DNA from: Rhizobiales bacterium Ga0077545
Lineage (GTDB): Bacteria; Pseudomonadota; Alphaproteobacteria; Rhizobiales; Methylopilaceae
Direction of reading: 5' to 3'
NCBI GenBank assembly: GCA_001464335.1
Contig: LNEV01000003.1
Span: 62,001 to 126,000 of the forward strand
Length of the DNA stretch: 64,000 nt
Both the position numbers and the translations under genes were made by a program. Shown piece after piece: positions 1 to 8,451 of the stretch; within the stretch, counting starts at the first letter, position 1; the number at the start of each line of letters is the position of its first letter. The notes below the pieces were generated by a model. The model ran no database searches. It saw only the letters and a list, made by a program, of their open reading frames with translations, and was not told the origin of the DNA.

Positions 1-331
1 CCAGCGGCGTCAGATCGAATGCCGTCAGAACCATGGATGTCGCGATCGTGCCATGACCGCACATATCGCCATAGCCGTCACCGTCGAGCCAGATGATCCC
101 GACATCGGCGTCCGGCGTCGATGTCGGGACAATCAGGGCACCGAAGAGATCGTTGTGCCCGCGAGGCTCGTTGAGGATGGCGTGCCGAACCCAGTCGAAA
201 CGCTTCTTGAAGTGCTCCCGCTTCTCCAGAAGAGTCGTCCCTCCCGGGAAATGGAACTGCCCGTTGATGATGCAGGTCGTCTCACCTTCTGTCTGCGTGT
301 AGACGGCATCGACAAATGTTGCTCTCTTCAC
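1..331 (-). CDS. Proline racemase family protein (partial, N-terminal part)
   Basis: The minus strand reads from a GTG at 331 through the window edge, giving the first 110 residues. A hallmark MCGHGTI segment, which carries one of the two catalytic Cys residues of proline racemase, 4-hydroxyproline epimerase and trans-3-hydroxyproline dehydratase, lies near residue 95. An early TEGE motif (usually HTEGE in the family) is at about residue 15. A purine-rich AGG precedes the GTG. The first substrate loop reads TQTEGE instead of HTEGE, so the exact activity (racemase, epimerase or dehydratase) cannot be set from this part. It lies 49 bp downstream of the TTT solute-binding protein gene on the same strand and is probably co-transcribed with it. 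Family assignment is solid; substrate is unknown. Confidence 0.8.
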   Translation of the reverse strand, partial: MKRATFVDAVYTQTEGETTCIINGQFHFPGGTTLLEKREHFKKRFDWVRHAILNEPRGHNDLFGALIVPTSTPDADVGIIWLDGDGYGDMCGHGTIATSMVLTAFDLTPL

Positions 332-380
332 TGGATCCAGCCTCGTTACGTACAACCCCAAATGTGCTGCGGCGTGCCGC

Positions 381-1403
381 TTATTCGATCTTGATGTTCG
401 CCGCCGCGACGAGTTCCTTGAAGCGCACGATTTCGGATCGGACGAAGGCGTCGAACTCTTCCGGCGTCGATGTCACGACCTCGATGCCCTGCGCCGTCAT
501 CGGATCGGCGAAGGCCGGATCTTTCAGTTGCTTGATCAGGGCGACATTGAGGGTCTTCACGGCCTCGGCGGGCATCTTCGCGGGGCCGACAATGCCATAC
601 CATTCATAGACAGGGTCTGTGGCGATCCCCACCTCGATCATGGTCGGGACATCGGGGAGCTGCGGAAGCCGCTTTTCAAGCGAGACGACGAGCGGGCGCA
701 CCTTGCCGGCCTCGATGGACGGCATGACGGAGGACACGGCATTGTACATCATCGGGATCTGCCCGGCGATGACATCCGAAAGACCTGGAGCGCCGCCCTT
801 GTAGGGAACATGGGTCATGTCCACCTTCGCCGCGAGCTTCATGGCCTCGCCCGCAAAATGGCTCGACTGCCCGTTTCCGGCCGTTCCAAAGGCGTATTTG
901 CCGGGATTGGCTTTCGCCAACGCTATGAGTTCCTGAATGGTCTTGGCCTCGAAGCCCGGATTGACCACCAGCGCCGTACCAACACGCATGGTCGGCGTGA
1001 TGCCCGTGAAGTCGCCTGCGGGATCGAACGGCAAGGACGGCAGCAGAGCCGCCGTCGAGGCGTGGGAGCTGGAGACGATGCCGATCGTGTATCCGTCGGG
1101 CTCCGCTCCCGCGATGGCCTGCGTGCCGGTGATGCCGTTTGCGCCGGGCTTATTTTCGACGATGACCGACTGACCGAGATCCTTGCTCATGCCCTGCGCA
1201 AGAAGGCGCGCAACGCGGTCGCTGGTTCCACCCGGCGGATAGGGCACGATGATCGTGATCGGCTTCTGCGGTGTCCATTCCGCATGTACAGCGGACACAT
1301 CGGCACCAAGCCCGGCGAGCACCGCTGCAAATCCGCCGAGAACCACCCTGCGGCTCACACCGAGATGAACCGTCAAAGCCTGAAATTTTTCTGCGCCAAC
1401 CAT
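381..1403 (-). CDS. Tripartite tricarboxylate transporter (Bug family) substrate-binding protein
   Basis: This 340-residue periplasmic binding protein has the TTT/Bug signature ITIIVPYPPGG..D..AR near residue 55 and the VENKPGANG motif that follows it. The N-terminus carries a twin-arginine-like stretch (SRRVVLGG, residues 16-23) and a hydrophobic core, so export by Tat or Sec is expected. I chose the ATG at 1403, which follows a G-rich ribosome-binding site, over an upstream start at 1463 that would add 20 unlikely residues. Bug proteins bind carboxylates, amino acids or aromatic acids for TctAB-type permeases; no tctA or tctB is visible here, so it is an orphan in this window. It reads into the proline-racemase-family gene, which suggests a role in uptake of the same compound. 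Confidence 0.88.
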   Translation of the reverse strand: MVGAEKFQALTVHLGVSRRVVLGGFAAVLAGLGADVSAVHAEWTPQKPITIIVPYPPGGTSDRVARLLAQGMSKDLGQSVIVENKPGANGITGTQAIAGAEPDGYTIGIVSSSHASTAALLPSLPFDPAGDFTGITPTMRVGTALVVNPGFEAKTIQELIALAKANPGKYAFGTAGNGQSSHFAGEAMKLAAKVDMTHVPYKGGAPGLSDVIAGQIPMMYNAVSSVMPSIEAGKVRPLVVSLEKRLPQLPDVPTMIEVGIATDPVYEWYGIVGPAKMPAEAVKTLNVALIKQLKDPAFADPMTAQGIEVVTSTPEEFDAFVRSEIVRFKELVAAANIKIE

Positions 1404-1744
1404 CGGAACCCCCGTCGAACATGTCGTTCGCCCAAACGATACGGTGATGCGCGGTCCCAGCAAGTGGAGTGCGGGTGCGTTCGGTTTTAGACCAGCTAAA
1501 ATGAAGGAGGAGCGCGCGGAAGTTCAAGAAAGCGATTGACCGTTTTCTTTGCAGCCGCAGCACCCGCAAGTGCTTCTAATCGCGAAGACAGCCCCTCTGC
1601 GATCCACGAAACGCCTATTTTATCAGCGCCGCGCCGATTACTTTTTAGACGCCCGGCTGCATTCCATTTGTTGATTTACAGGAGTGGCAAAACGAATTTG
1701 AGTTTCCGCAGTAGACTGGAACTCGCTATTGCCGCGGAGAAAAG
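1404..1744. other. Divergent intergenic region between the two solute-binding protein genes
   Basis: This 341 bp non-coding stretch holds the 5' regions of the TTT binding protein gene (minus) and the PotD-like gene (plus). It contains the operator-like palindrome listed separately at 1485-1501, a further TTTTTAGAC half-like match around 1643, and an AT-richer segment just ahead of the PotD-like gene. I see no conserved RNA or additional gene. Confidence 0.6.
1485..1501. promoter_or_regulatory. Operator-like palindrome TTTTAG-N5-CTAAAA
   Basis: Perfect 6 bp inverted repeat with a 5 bp spacer, 82 bp upstream of the TTT binding protein start. The inner TTAG-N5-CTAA is a T-N11-A dyad, the general form bound by LysR-type regulators. 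The same TTTAG-N5-CTAAA core occurs at 3760-3774 beside the lysR gene of this cluster. Confidence 0.6.
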
Positions 1745-2773
1745 ATGCGCAAAATTGTATTTACTGCTGTCGCCGGATCCCTTGTCGGTCTCGGAGGCAT
1801 CCCGTCTTTCGCTGCGGCGGACGATCTCAAGGTCAGCGTCTGGGGCGGCAACTGGCAGGAGCTGACGCAGGACACAGCCGGGGCCTGCTACGAGAAGAAG
1901 ACGGGCGAAAAGATCACCTACATCACCGGAGGAACGATCGACCGTCTGACCAAGGCAAAGCTCGCCGCCGGCAGTCCCGAGACGGACGTGACGATCACCA
2001 CAAGCCATGTCGGCTGGCTCTATGTCAGCGCCAACCTCTTCGAGGAACTCGATATGTCGCGGATCGAGGCGCGCGCGGACATGTCCGAGCAGGCCTTCGT
2101 CAGCCCCTATCACATCGGCGCCTTCACCTATGTCTACACGATCGGCTGGCGCACGGATCTCATGCCCGAAGGCACCGAATTCGCCTCTTGGGCGGATCTG
2201 TGGAAGCCCGACTACAAAGGCATGCTCGGCATGCCGGACTTCGACCCCAGCCATATGATCGCCGTCTCGGCCATCCTCGAAGGCGCAAGCCCGCAGGAAT
2301 GGCAGAAGGGAAGCGAGAAGCTGAAAGCGCTGAAGCCCAACGTGAAGGCCTTTTTCAACTCCGACGCGACCGGCCAGAACATGATCGTCAGCGGGGAAAC
2401 GCCCGTTCAGGTCATGCTGTCGACCAACGCATATTACCAGCAGGCTCAGGGGGTTCCGATCAAGCTTGCTGTTCCCAAGGAGGGGGCGGTCGTCGGGCTG
2501 GACACAGTGTCCATCGACAAAGGGTCGAAGAACCTGGACAAGGCGTACATATTCATCAACTGCATGCTGGAGCCGCAGGCGCAGGCCGTCCTTGCCGACA
2601 AGCACAAGCTCGGCCCGCTGAACGTCAAAACGAAGATGGCGCCGGAAACCGCGGCCCTTCCCGGCATGTTCATGCCCGATCAGCTGGACAAGCAGATCAT
2701 TGTCGACGCCAAGCTCCGCGCGGAGAAGCTGAACGAATGGCGCACCTGGTTTGCGGAGAACATGCGAAACTGA
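1745..2773 (+). CDS. PotD-like ABC transporter substrate-binding protein
   Basis: A 342-residue extracellular solute-binding protein of the spermidine/putrescine (PotD, family 1) type. It has a Sec signal peptide (about residues 1-25, ending AFAAA) and the start VSVWGGNWQE of the mature binding fold. Other family features are GGTIDRLTKAKLAAG..TDV and a C-terminal EWRTWFAEN segment. The ATG follows a GGAGAAAAG ribosome-binding site. No permease or ATPase genes lie next to it, so it must use a transporter encoded elsewhere or act as a sensor. It converges on the lysR gene 6 bp downstream and sits inside the putative catabolic cluster. Ligand unknown; polyamine-like or other cationic and amino-acid compounds are typical for the family. 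Confidence 0.85.
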   Translation: MRKIVFTAVAGSLVGLGGIPSFAAADDLKVSVWGGNWQELTQDTAGACYEKKTGEKITYITGGTIDRLTKAKLAAGSPETDVTITTSHVGWLYVSANLFEELDMSRIEARADMSEQAFVSPYHIGAFTYVYTIGWRTDLMPEGTEFASWADLWKPDYKGMLGMPDFDPSHMIAVSAILEGASPQEWQKGSEKLKALKPNVKAFFNSDATGQNMIVSGETPVQVMLSTNAYYQQAQGVPIKLAVPKEGAVVGLDTVSIDKGSKNLDKAYIFINCMLEPQAQAVLADKHKLGPLNVKTKMAPETAALPGMFMPDQLDKQIIVDAKLRAEKLNEWRTWFAENMRN

Positions 2774-2779
2774 TCGCGA

Positions 2780-3730
2780 TCAGGCGCTTTTTCCCGCAAA
2801 GACACGATCGAGCGGCGCCGCGGATATGTTTCCCTGGCGCCGCGAGGCCGTCATGAGCCACGAGCGCAGTTCCGCACTGTGCGGCTTCTGGGTGCTGCCG
2901 GGCCGCCAGGCCAGAAAATAGGGCTCGGGAAGCTCAAGGCGCAGATCCATCGGCACAACGAGATGCCCGGACGCCAGATCGTTTCCGATCATCGACATCT
3001 GCGCCAGCACATAGCCCCGCCCGCTGACAGCGGCATCGATGGCCGCGCTGGAAATCGAAAACCGCATCGCGATGGGCAGATATTCGGATGGCAGGCCATT
3101 GCTGGCGGCCCAGTCCGCCCAATCGGGATGCGTCGGGAAATTCGGGTCCCATTCGATGCCGAGAAGCGGTCCGTTGAGGATGTCGCGCGCGCTCGTCACC
3201 GGATGTGCCGCCAGAAACGACGGCGAGCAGGCCGGCACGCACCAGTCGCGGAACAGATCCAGATAATTGTCGCTGGAGCGCATCCGGCTTCCGTATGAAA
3301 TCCGGAAATCGACACCGCTGGTTTCCCAATCGGGCTCGGTCCCCGTCCCCACAAGCCGCACCTGTGTGCCGTTGTGGCGCGCCTGCCAGTCGATCAGGAG
3401 CGGCCCGAGCCATTTGCTGGCCAGCGAGGGCAGACAGCTGACGACGAGGCTGGTTTCAGACTGCGCCCGCTCCAGCACATCCTGCGCGCTCTGCAACTGC
3501 TCGAAGGCCTTTGACAATTGATCGCAATAGAGCCTTCCCCACGGCGTAAGGGCGACATTCAGGCCGTTGCGATAGATAAGCTGAACGCCGAGAACTTCCT
3601 CGACCTTGCGGATCTGCTGGCTCACAGCGCCCGGCGTCACGCCGAGATGGTGAGCGGCCTGGGTCACGCTCGAATAGCGTGAAAACGCTTCAAGCGCCTG
3701 CAGCGCACGCAAAGGCGGCATGCGCTTCAC
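2780..3730 (-). CDS. LysR family transcriptional regulator (GcvA-like)
   Basis: This 316-residue protein has the N-terminal winged HTH of LysR regulators (residues 6-65, PLRALQALEAFSR..SVTQAAHHLGVTPGAVSQQIRKVEE) and a C-terminal periplasmic-binding-like effector domain. The PPLRALQ.F opening resembles the GcvA/AmpR branch. It is transcribed divergently from the diiron/reductase operon across 126 bp that contain a T-N11-A palindrome (3760-3774), the usual arrangement for an autoregulated LysR activator and its target. A near-identical palindrome lies upstream of the two solute-binding protein genes, so it may control all of them. Effector unknown. Confidence 0.9.
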   Translation of the reverse strand: MKRMPPLRALQALEAFSRYSSVTQAAHHLGVTPGAVSQQIRKVEEVLGVQLIYRNGLNVALTPWGRLYCDQLSKAFEQLQSAQDVLERAQSETSLVVSCLPSLASKWLGPLLIDWQARHNGTQVRLVGTGTEPDWETSGVDFRISYGSRMRSSDNYLDLFRDWCVPACSPSFLAAHPVTSARDILNGPLLGIEWDPNFPTHPDWADWAASNGLPSEYLPIAMRFSISSAAIDAAVSGRGYVLAQMSMIGNDLASGHLVVPMDLRLELPEPYFLAWRPGSTQKPHSAELRSWLMTASRRQGNISAAPLDRVFAGKSA

Positions 3731-3759
3731 GTGTCGGTTCCTGTCATCTTTTCGGTCCC

Positions 3760-3774
3760 TTTAGCACTTCTAAA
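3760..3774. promoter_or_regulatory. Operator-like palindrome TTTAG-N5-CTAAA between lysR and the diiron operon
   Basis: Perfect 5 bp inverted repeat with 5 bp spacer, containing a T-N11-A dyad (3761-3773). It lies 30 bp from the lysR start and 82 bp from the ferritin-like gene start, a normal position for a LysR recognition site. Same arms and spacing as the site at 1485-1501. Confidence 0.65.
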
Positions 3775-3856
3775 ACCGAACGCAATTTCCATACCTTTTT
3801 GCGCGGCGCCTCCCCCACTATCGTTCAGGACATGGGATCGAAGCGGAGGTTTTGGT

Positions 3857-4552
3857 ATGGTCGATGTGCGGAACGTGCGCGGAGGTGATGGGATTGCTGC
3901 CATTTCCGACGAGGTGGATGAAATCCTCGATTCCGTTTTCAAATCGACGGAAGCCGCGACCGAACAGTTCTTCGTCAACTACGACAAGGACCCCGATCCG
4001 AAAATTCTGGCCGGCTGGCTGCAGCCGCGCTGCTGGCGCGAGCTCGATTATGTGTTTCTCCTGAACGAGCAGATCCGGCGCTACGGCCTGTCCTTCGAGC
4101 GCAAGCACATCACGCTGCTCGCCAAGCAATCTTTCCAGGAAGCCGAACACTATGAAATCGTGGGAACGGCCATCGAATCCCTCGGCGGCGTCGTTCCGAC
4201 CTCGGTTCCGGTGGAAGCCGTGCCGTGGAGCGAATTTCTGTGGGATTGCCTGGAGCGGCATCCGCTCGCGGCCATTGCCGCGTGGAACTGCTCCGAAACG
4301 TCCGCGTCCGGCAGCTTCGCCCCGACCTTCCGGGCCGGCGAGCGCCACGGCTTCACCGATGTCGTTCGTATTTACAAGCAGATCGAGCGCGACGAGAAGT
4401 TCCATGTCGGCCTCGGCCGCCAGATCCTGTCGGCCTATGCAAAGACCGACGAGGACCGTGCGGAGATCCTGCGCGCGATGCGCGGCATGCGTGACATCGC
4501 ATGGAAAACCTTCACGCCGGAATCGGTCGCCAAGTCGATGATGGTTGCCTGA
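3857..4552 (+). CDS. Ferritin-like diiron protein, probable oxygenase component
   Basis: A 231-residue, all-helical protein with the spaced ligand pattern of a dinuclear-iron four-helix bundle. Glutamates near residues 62 or 71 precede an ExxH at 95-98 (EAEH), a glutamate at 147, and a second ExxH at 180-183 (EKFH). No signal peptide is seen. The ATG at 3857 follows GGAGG; an upstream in-frame start at 3731 would add 42 residues with no family character. Six bases downstream lies a gene for a flavin/2Fe-2S reductase that could supply electrons, so the pair looks like a two-component diiron oxygenase. The closest precedents in logic are phenylacetyl-CoA epoxidase-type and other ferritin-like oxygenases. 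The substrate is unknown and I do not recognise a named family. Confidence 0.75.
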   Translation: MVDVRNVRGGDGIAAISDEVDEILDSVFKSTEAATEQFFVNYDKDPDPKILAGWLQPRCWRELDYVFLLNEQIRRYGLSFERKHITLLAKQSFQEAEHYEIVGTAIESLGGVVPTSVPVEAVPWSEFLWDCLERHPLAAIAAWNCSETSASGSFAPTFRAGERHGFTDVVRIYKQIERDEKFHVGLGRQILSAYAKTDEDRAEILRAMRGMRDIAWKTFTPESVAKSMMVA

Positions 4553-4558
4553 TCAAAA

Positions 4559-5506
4559 ATGTCCCCGGAGCCGGTCTATCTTCAGGTCCTGAAGAAACGG
4601 AATGAAGCGCAAGGTGTCGTCTCTCTCGAGCTGTCGAGAATAGACGGCACGCCGCTTCCCCACTGGGAGCCGGGCGCGCACATCGACGTCACCCTTCCGA
4701 ACGGCCTGACGCGGCAGTACTCGCTCTGTGGTGCCCCCGAACGGCGGGATCTGTGGCGGATTGCGGTTCTGGACGAACCGCAGAGCCGGGGCGGATCGCG
4801 GCTGATCCATGAGAGCGTATCCGAAGGCGACGTCTTGACGGCATCGCCGCCGCGCAACCACTTCCCGCTGGTCGACGCATCGGCCTATGTGTTCGTGGCT
4901 GGCGGCATCGGCATCACGCCGATCCTGCCCATGCTCGACCGGGTCTCGCGAAACGGCAAAGCGTGGCTTCTCATCTACGGGGGCCGGGCGCGTGCGAACA
5001 TGGCCTTTCTCGACGAAATATCATCCTTCCCGAAAGAGGCGGTCCAGGTCTGTCCGCACGACGAAATCGGCCTCATCGACCTGACCGCGATCGAAGACTT
5101 CATCAACACCGATATGGCCATTTACTGCTGCGGCCCCGGCACGCTCATCGATGCCGTCGAAACGCGGTTCGGCGGCCGTGCTGGCATCGCGGTGTATCGG
5201 GAGAGGTTCACCGCCTCGGCGAGCGCGCATCTGGAGGAAGGGGCATTCGAGGTCGAGCTTGCAAGAACCGGCGGGAGGCTCATCGTGCCACCGTTCGAGA
5301 GCATGCTCCGTGTTCTTCACGATGCCGGATGCGATGTCCCCCACTCCTGCGAAGCGGGCATCTGCGGCACATGCGCGGTGCGTGTGCTGGCTGGAACGCC
5401 CGATCACCGCGACGATGTGCTGACGGACCGGGAACGCGATGCCGGAGACGTCATGCTGCCCTGCGTCTCGCGGGCGCTCTCGTCCCGGCTGGTCGTGGAC
5501 CTCTGA
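4559..5506 (+). CDS. PDR/VanB-type oxidoreductase (FMN/FAD, NAD and 2Fe-2S domains)
   Basis: A 315-residue reductase in the phthalate dioxygenase reductase order. It has a flavin-binding barrel (residues 1-100, with RQYSLCG), a nucleotide-binding domain (about 105-225, with FVAGGIGITPILPM and the YCCGPGTLID segment), and a C-terminal plant-type ferredoxin domain. The ferredoxin Cys ligands are in CEAGICGTC plus a distal LPC. Such reductases pass electrons from NAD(P)H to a terminal oxygenase, usually a Rieske enzyme; here the partner gene immediately upstream encodes a ferritin-like diiron protein instead. The start lies 7 bp after the upstream stop with little ribosome-binding site, suggesting translational coupling. 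Confidence 0.92.
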   Translation: MSPEPVYLQVLKKRNEAQGVVSLELSRIDGTPLPHWEPGAHIDVTLPNGLTRQYSLCGAPERRDLWRIAVLDEPQSRGGSRLIHESVSEGDVLTASPPRNHFPLVDASAYVFVAGGIGITPILPMLDRVSRNGKAWLLIYGGRARANMAFLDEISSFPKEAVQVCPHDEIGLIDLTAIEDFINTDMAIYCCGPGTLIDAVETRFGGRAGIAVYRERFTASASAHLEEGAFEVELARTGGRLIVPPFESMLRVLHDAGCDVPHSCEAGICGTCAVRVLAGTPDHRDDVLTDRERDAGDVMLPCVSRALSSRLVVDL

Positions 5507-5773
5507 CGCAAAACACGCTGGCTGCCGTCGGGTGGCTGGCGGTGACCCTGATCAGTCGTGAGAACTGCGCCTTCACGTCCGGCCCAGGAACGAGCGCCGG
5601 CTCTGTAGAGCGCCCACTCTGTACGTTCCTCGGTTTGTACCTATATCCCCGCGGTTAGCGCCCAGATGATCGGCCTCGTTGAGGTCATGCCGCGCGAGCC
5701 GCACCTGAATCTCGAACCTCCCCTTACGATGGCGCCCTCCCGTGAGTCGTTTCAAAGACGACAAGAACGATCG

Positions 5774-6637
5774 CTACATGTCCCAGACGAGGCGGTGCGA
5801 CCAGGCGACGGGCATCGCCGTCGCGGGTTCCAGCACTTTGCGATAGGCCTCGTCTGCAGGTGGATGGCCGATTTCGCCCGAATGGATGCCGCCCGTCATG
5901 AACAGGCAGTCAATACCGAATGTATTGGCGCCGGCGACGTCCGTGATCATCGAGTCGCCGATGGCGAGAATCCGCGTCTTCGGCGTTACCTTCCCGCGAA
6001 TCTCGAGCGCCGTGCGCAGCGCCTGTTCGTAGACGATCGGAAACGGTTTTCCGATGTGCAGGACATGGCCGCCATGTTCCTCATAGACATCCGCCAGCGC
6101 CCCCGCGCACCAGATGAGCTGGCCACCTTTTTCCACCACGCGGTCGGGATTGGCGCAGACGAGATCGACATTTCGGGCCGCGAGCGCCTGTAGTTTTTCG
6201 CGGTAATCCTCCGGCGTTTCGACATCGTCGTCGTCGAGGCCGGTGACGACCACAATATCGGCCTCGTCCGGACCGATGAGGTCGAGGCCGTCGAAGAGAT
6301 CGAGATCGCGCTCGGGGCCAATGTGATGAAGCCGCACGATGTGCTTGCGGTCGAGCTCCAGGCGCGTGACATCGCCCGACGTCACGACGGCATCGAAAGC
6401 CTCGCGCGGCACGCCGAGGCGCGCCAGCATCGCCACCACGGCCGCAGCCGGACGCGGCGCATTCGACAACAGGACCACGGTGCCACCGTTTTCGCGGAAC
6501 TTGACCAGCGCCTCATGCGCCGTCGGCCATGCGGAGACGCCGTTGTGGAGCACCCCCCACACATCGCAGAAGATCACGTCGTAGCGGGACGCGAGGGCGG
6601 AGAGGCCGGCGCCCGGCGGCAGGGAAATCTCGGTCAT
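5774..6637 (-). CDS. HAD-IIA family hydrolase (TIGR01459-type phosphatase)
   Basis: A 287-residue haloacid dehalogenase-like phosphatase. Motif I is FCDVWGVLHNG (around residue 23), motif II SNAPR, motif III the Lys in HIGKPFP, and motif IV GDSMITD, so all catalytic motifs are present. HAD-IIA members with this layout dephosphorylate small sugar or nucleotide phosphates; the substrate of the alphaproteobacterial TIGR01459 branch is not known to me. I chose the ATG at 6637; an in-frame GTG at 6670 would add 11 residues. It lies downstream of the degenerate EAL protein gene on the same strand (about 50 bp), so the two are probably co-transcribed. Confidence 0.88.
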   Translation of the reverse strand: MTEISLPPGAGLSALASRYDVIFCDVWGVLHNGVSAWPTAHEALVKFRENGGTVVLLSNAPRPAAAVVAMLARLGVPREAFDAVVTSGDVTRLELDRKHIVRLHHIGPERDLDLFDGLDLIGPDEADIVVVTGLDDDDVETPEDYREKLQALAARNVDLVCANPDRVVEKGGQLIWCAGALADVYEEHGGHVLHIGKPFPIVYEQALRTALEIRGKVTPKTRILAIGDSMITDVAGANTFGIDCLFMTGGIHSGEIGHPPADEAYRKVLEPATAMPVAWSHRLVWDM

Positions 6638-6689
6638 TGGAGTGCCGGGGTGCCGCAAGCGCGGCTCCACGTCAAGCGTGGCGAGCGAA

Positions 6690-8180
6690 TCAGGCGCGGC
6701 GGGCGACGGAGCGGAACGGGCGCGGCGCAGCAGGACGATCGGGCAGAACCGGCGGCGGGGTCAGGCTGGCCGCGGGCGCCGCATCGCCGTTGAAGATTTC
6801 CGGACGCACGGGACGGGGGGGGCCGAAGATTGTTCCTATGGCGGCGCGGACATCAATATCAAGAAGATCGGCGACGCGCGTTTCGTTGTCGGCCTGCTCG
6901 GCGATCAGGAGGATGCCGTGGCGGCGCAGCAGCGCGGGCATGTCGGCCGGGTGGATCGCCGCGCTGTGGGAACGGTCGGGATCGAGCAGGACATCGGACG
7001 GCATCCGCACGAAGCGCACGCCGAGCTGGTGCAGCGCGGCGGCGTCGAAATCGGTGTCGCGCACGCTGGTCAGCGCGAAGCGGAAGCCGCGCTCGCTGAG
7101 ACCGGCCAGAATTTCGGCCTCGACGGTGCCGAAGCTGTAGAAGGCATCCTGCGTGAAGCCGATGACGAGATGGGTCGCCAGATCCGTGTTGGCATCGAGC
7201 CTTTTGGCGATCTCGGTGCTGAAATTCGACACCGACATGGTTTCGGCTTCGAGGATCACCATCAGGCTCACATCGCGCTGACGCGCCTTGAGGCGGCGCG
7301 CGACCCGCAAGGCGCGATCGAGCACGAAGGTGTCGAGCACCGGCTGAAGGCCGCCAAGACGCGCATCGATGACGAAATCGGACGGCGGCAGAAGCGCATC
7401 CTGCTCGCGCAGATAGGGAACGGCGACATATTGCACGACACGCCGCTGCGGCAGGGCAGCGACAGGCTGAAGATGAATCTCGATGCCTTCGTTTTCGATC
7501 GCGCGCCGGATCGCGTTGACGCGGCCGGGATCGAGCGAGGAGCGCGACGGCGGCGCGGACGGTGTGGACGGCGCGGCCATCGGGTGAGGTTGCGGCAGAT
7601 CGTAACCGGCCACGCCAAACCGTCCGGAGCCGACAGGCTCGGGTGCCGCCTGCATCGGGACAGCACCGAACGCTGCCGCGGCGCCGTGATGGGCGACCTG
7701 CGGCAGGTGCTGTTCGGGCGCGTGGTGCAGGTCCGGCAAAGGCCCGTTCGAAGCGATGGCCCAGGCGGCCTGCCGGGCCGGCAGGTCGTGCAGCGCCTGC
7801 TCATGCGTCTCGACCTGTTCGGCCAGAGCGCGGATGAGCGAGCCCAGTTCGGCCAGTTCCTTTTCGAGAGGCGCGGTGCTGCGGCGGGCGAGTTCCTGCG
7901 TTGCGGCGTCGGCCCGCTGCACGCGCGGCTCAAGAGCGAGCACACGTTCGGCGACCATGCCGATGCGTTCTTCGAGCTCGAAAAACCGCAGATTGGCCGG
8001 GCGCGGCCCGGTCGTGCGCTGAACCAGCCAGTTGACGAGCGCAATCAGCCCGACGCCAGCCAGCCCGCCGCCAAGCGCGAGCGGCAATTGCAGCCCCAGA
8101 CCCACGACAAGGATGACCGCAACGGATGCGACGATCACCGTCATGCAGAAGGCTATGAAAATCCCACCCGGTTTAAGCAT
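6690..8180 (-). CDS. Membrane-anchored degenerate EAL-domain protein
   Basis: A 496-residue protein with two N-terminal membrane helices (residues about 7-50), a coiled-coil-prone segment (70-140), a Pro/Ala-rich linker, and a C-terminal EAL-like fold (from about 225). The EAL signature that coordinates metal is absent: where EALLR is expected the sequence reads VAVPY after QPV..LPQRRVVQY. The usual DDFG motif is replaced by TSVRD. It is therefore probably not a cyclic-di-GMP phosphodiesterase and may act as a c-di-GMP-independent scaffold or sensor. It is followed by the HAD hydrolase gene and divergently faces a degenerate NtrC-like regulator. Confidence 0.8.
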   Translation of the reverse strand: MLKPGGIFIAFCMTVIVASVAVILVVGLGLQLPLALGGGLAGVGLIALVNWLVQRTTGPRPANLRFFELEERIGMVAERVLALEPRVQRADAATQELARRSTAPLEKELAELGSLIRALAEQVETHEQALHDLPARQAAWAIASNGPLPDLHHAPEQHLPQVAHHGAAAAFGAVPMQAAPEPVGSGRFGVAGYDLPQPHPMAAPSTPSAPPSRSSLDPGRVNAIRRAIENEGIEIHLQPVAALPQRRVVQYVAVPYLREQDALLPPSDFVIDARLGGLQPVLDTFVLDRALRVARRLKARQRDVSLMVILEAETMSVSNFSTEIAKRLDANTDLATHLVIGFTQDAFYSFGTVEAEILAGLSERGFRFALTSVRDTDFDAAALHQLGVRFVRMPSDVLLDPDRSHSAAIHPADMPALLRRHGILLIAEQADNETRVADLLDIDVRAAIGTIFGPPRPVRPEIFNGDAAPAASLTPPPVLPDRPAAPRPFRSVARRA

Positions 8181-8451
8181 GCTCGCCGCAAAAAGAATCG
8201 GGCAACTATGTGCAGATTCGCGGTGCCGTAACCATCATGACGGGAAACTGCCCACAAGGTGAGCATTCATGACGGCTTCGTCCGCGATCAGATTTGCGGT
8301 GTGTGGCCCCCGCCCCGCAATTCCACAAACGACATTAGCTTTTTAAGGGGACGGCGCAACGAGGCTTTGACCATTCCTTTACCGTGTTTGGGGACAATCC
8401 CGTTTCGGGGGCGATGCAGGCCTGCGCCGGAACCGGGGGGTGACACGGCGC

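Noticed and set aside
5640-5730. A GGTTCGAGATTC-like T-arm sequence on the minus strand suggesting a tRNA
   Set aside because: The flanking bases do not pair as a T-stem and no acceptor or anticodon arm can be drawn.
8303-8319. GG-N10-GC match resembling a sigma-54 promoter upstream of the NtrC-like gene
   Set aside because: Only the minimal GG/GC positions fit; the TTGC of the -12 element is absent and the surrounding sequence is a C-run.
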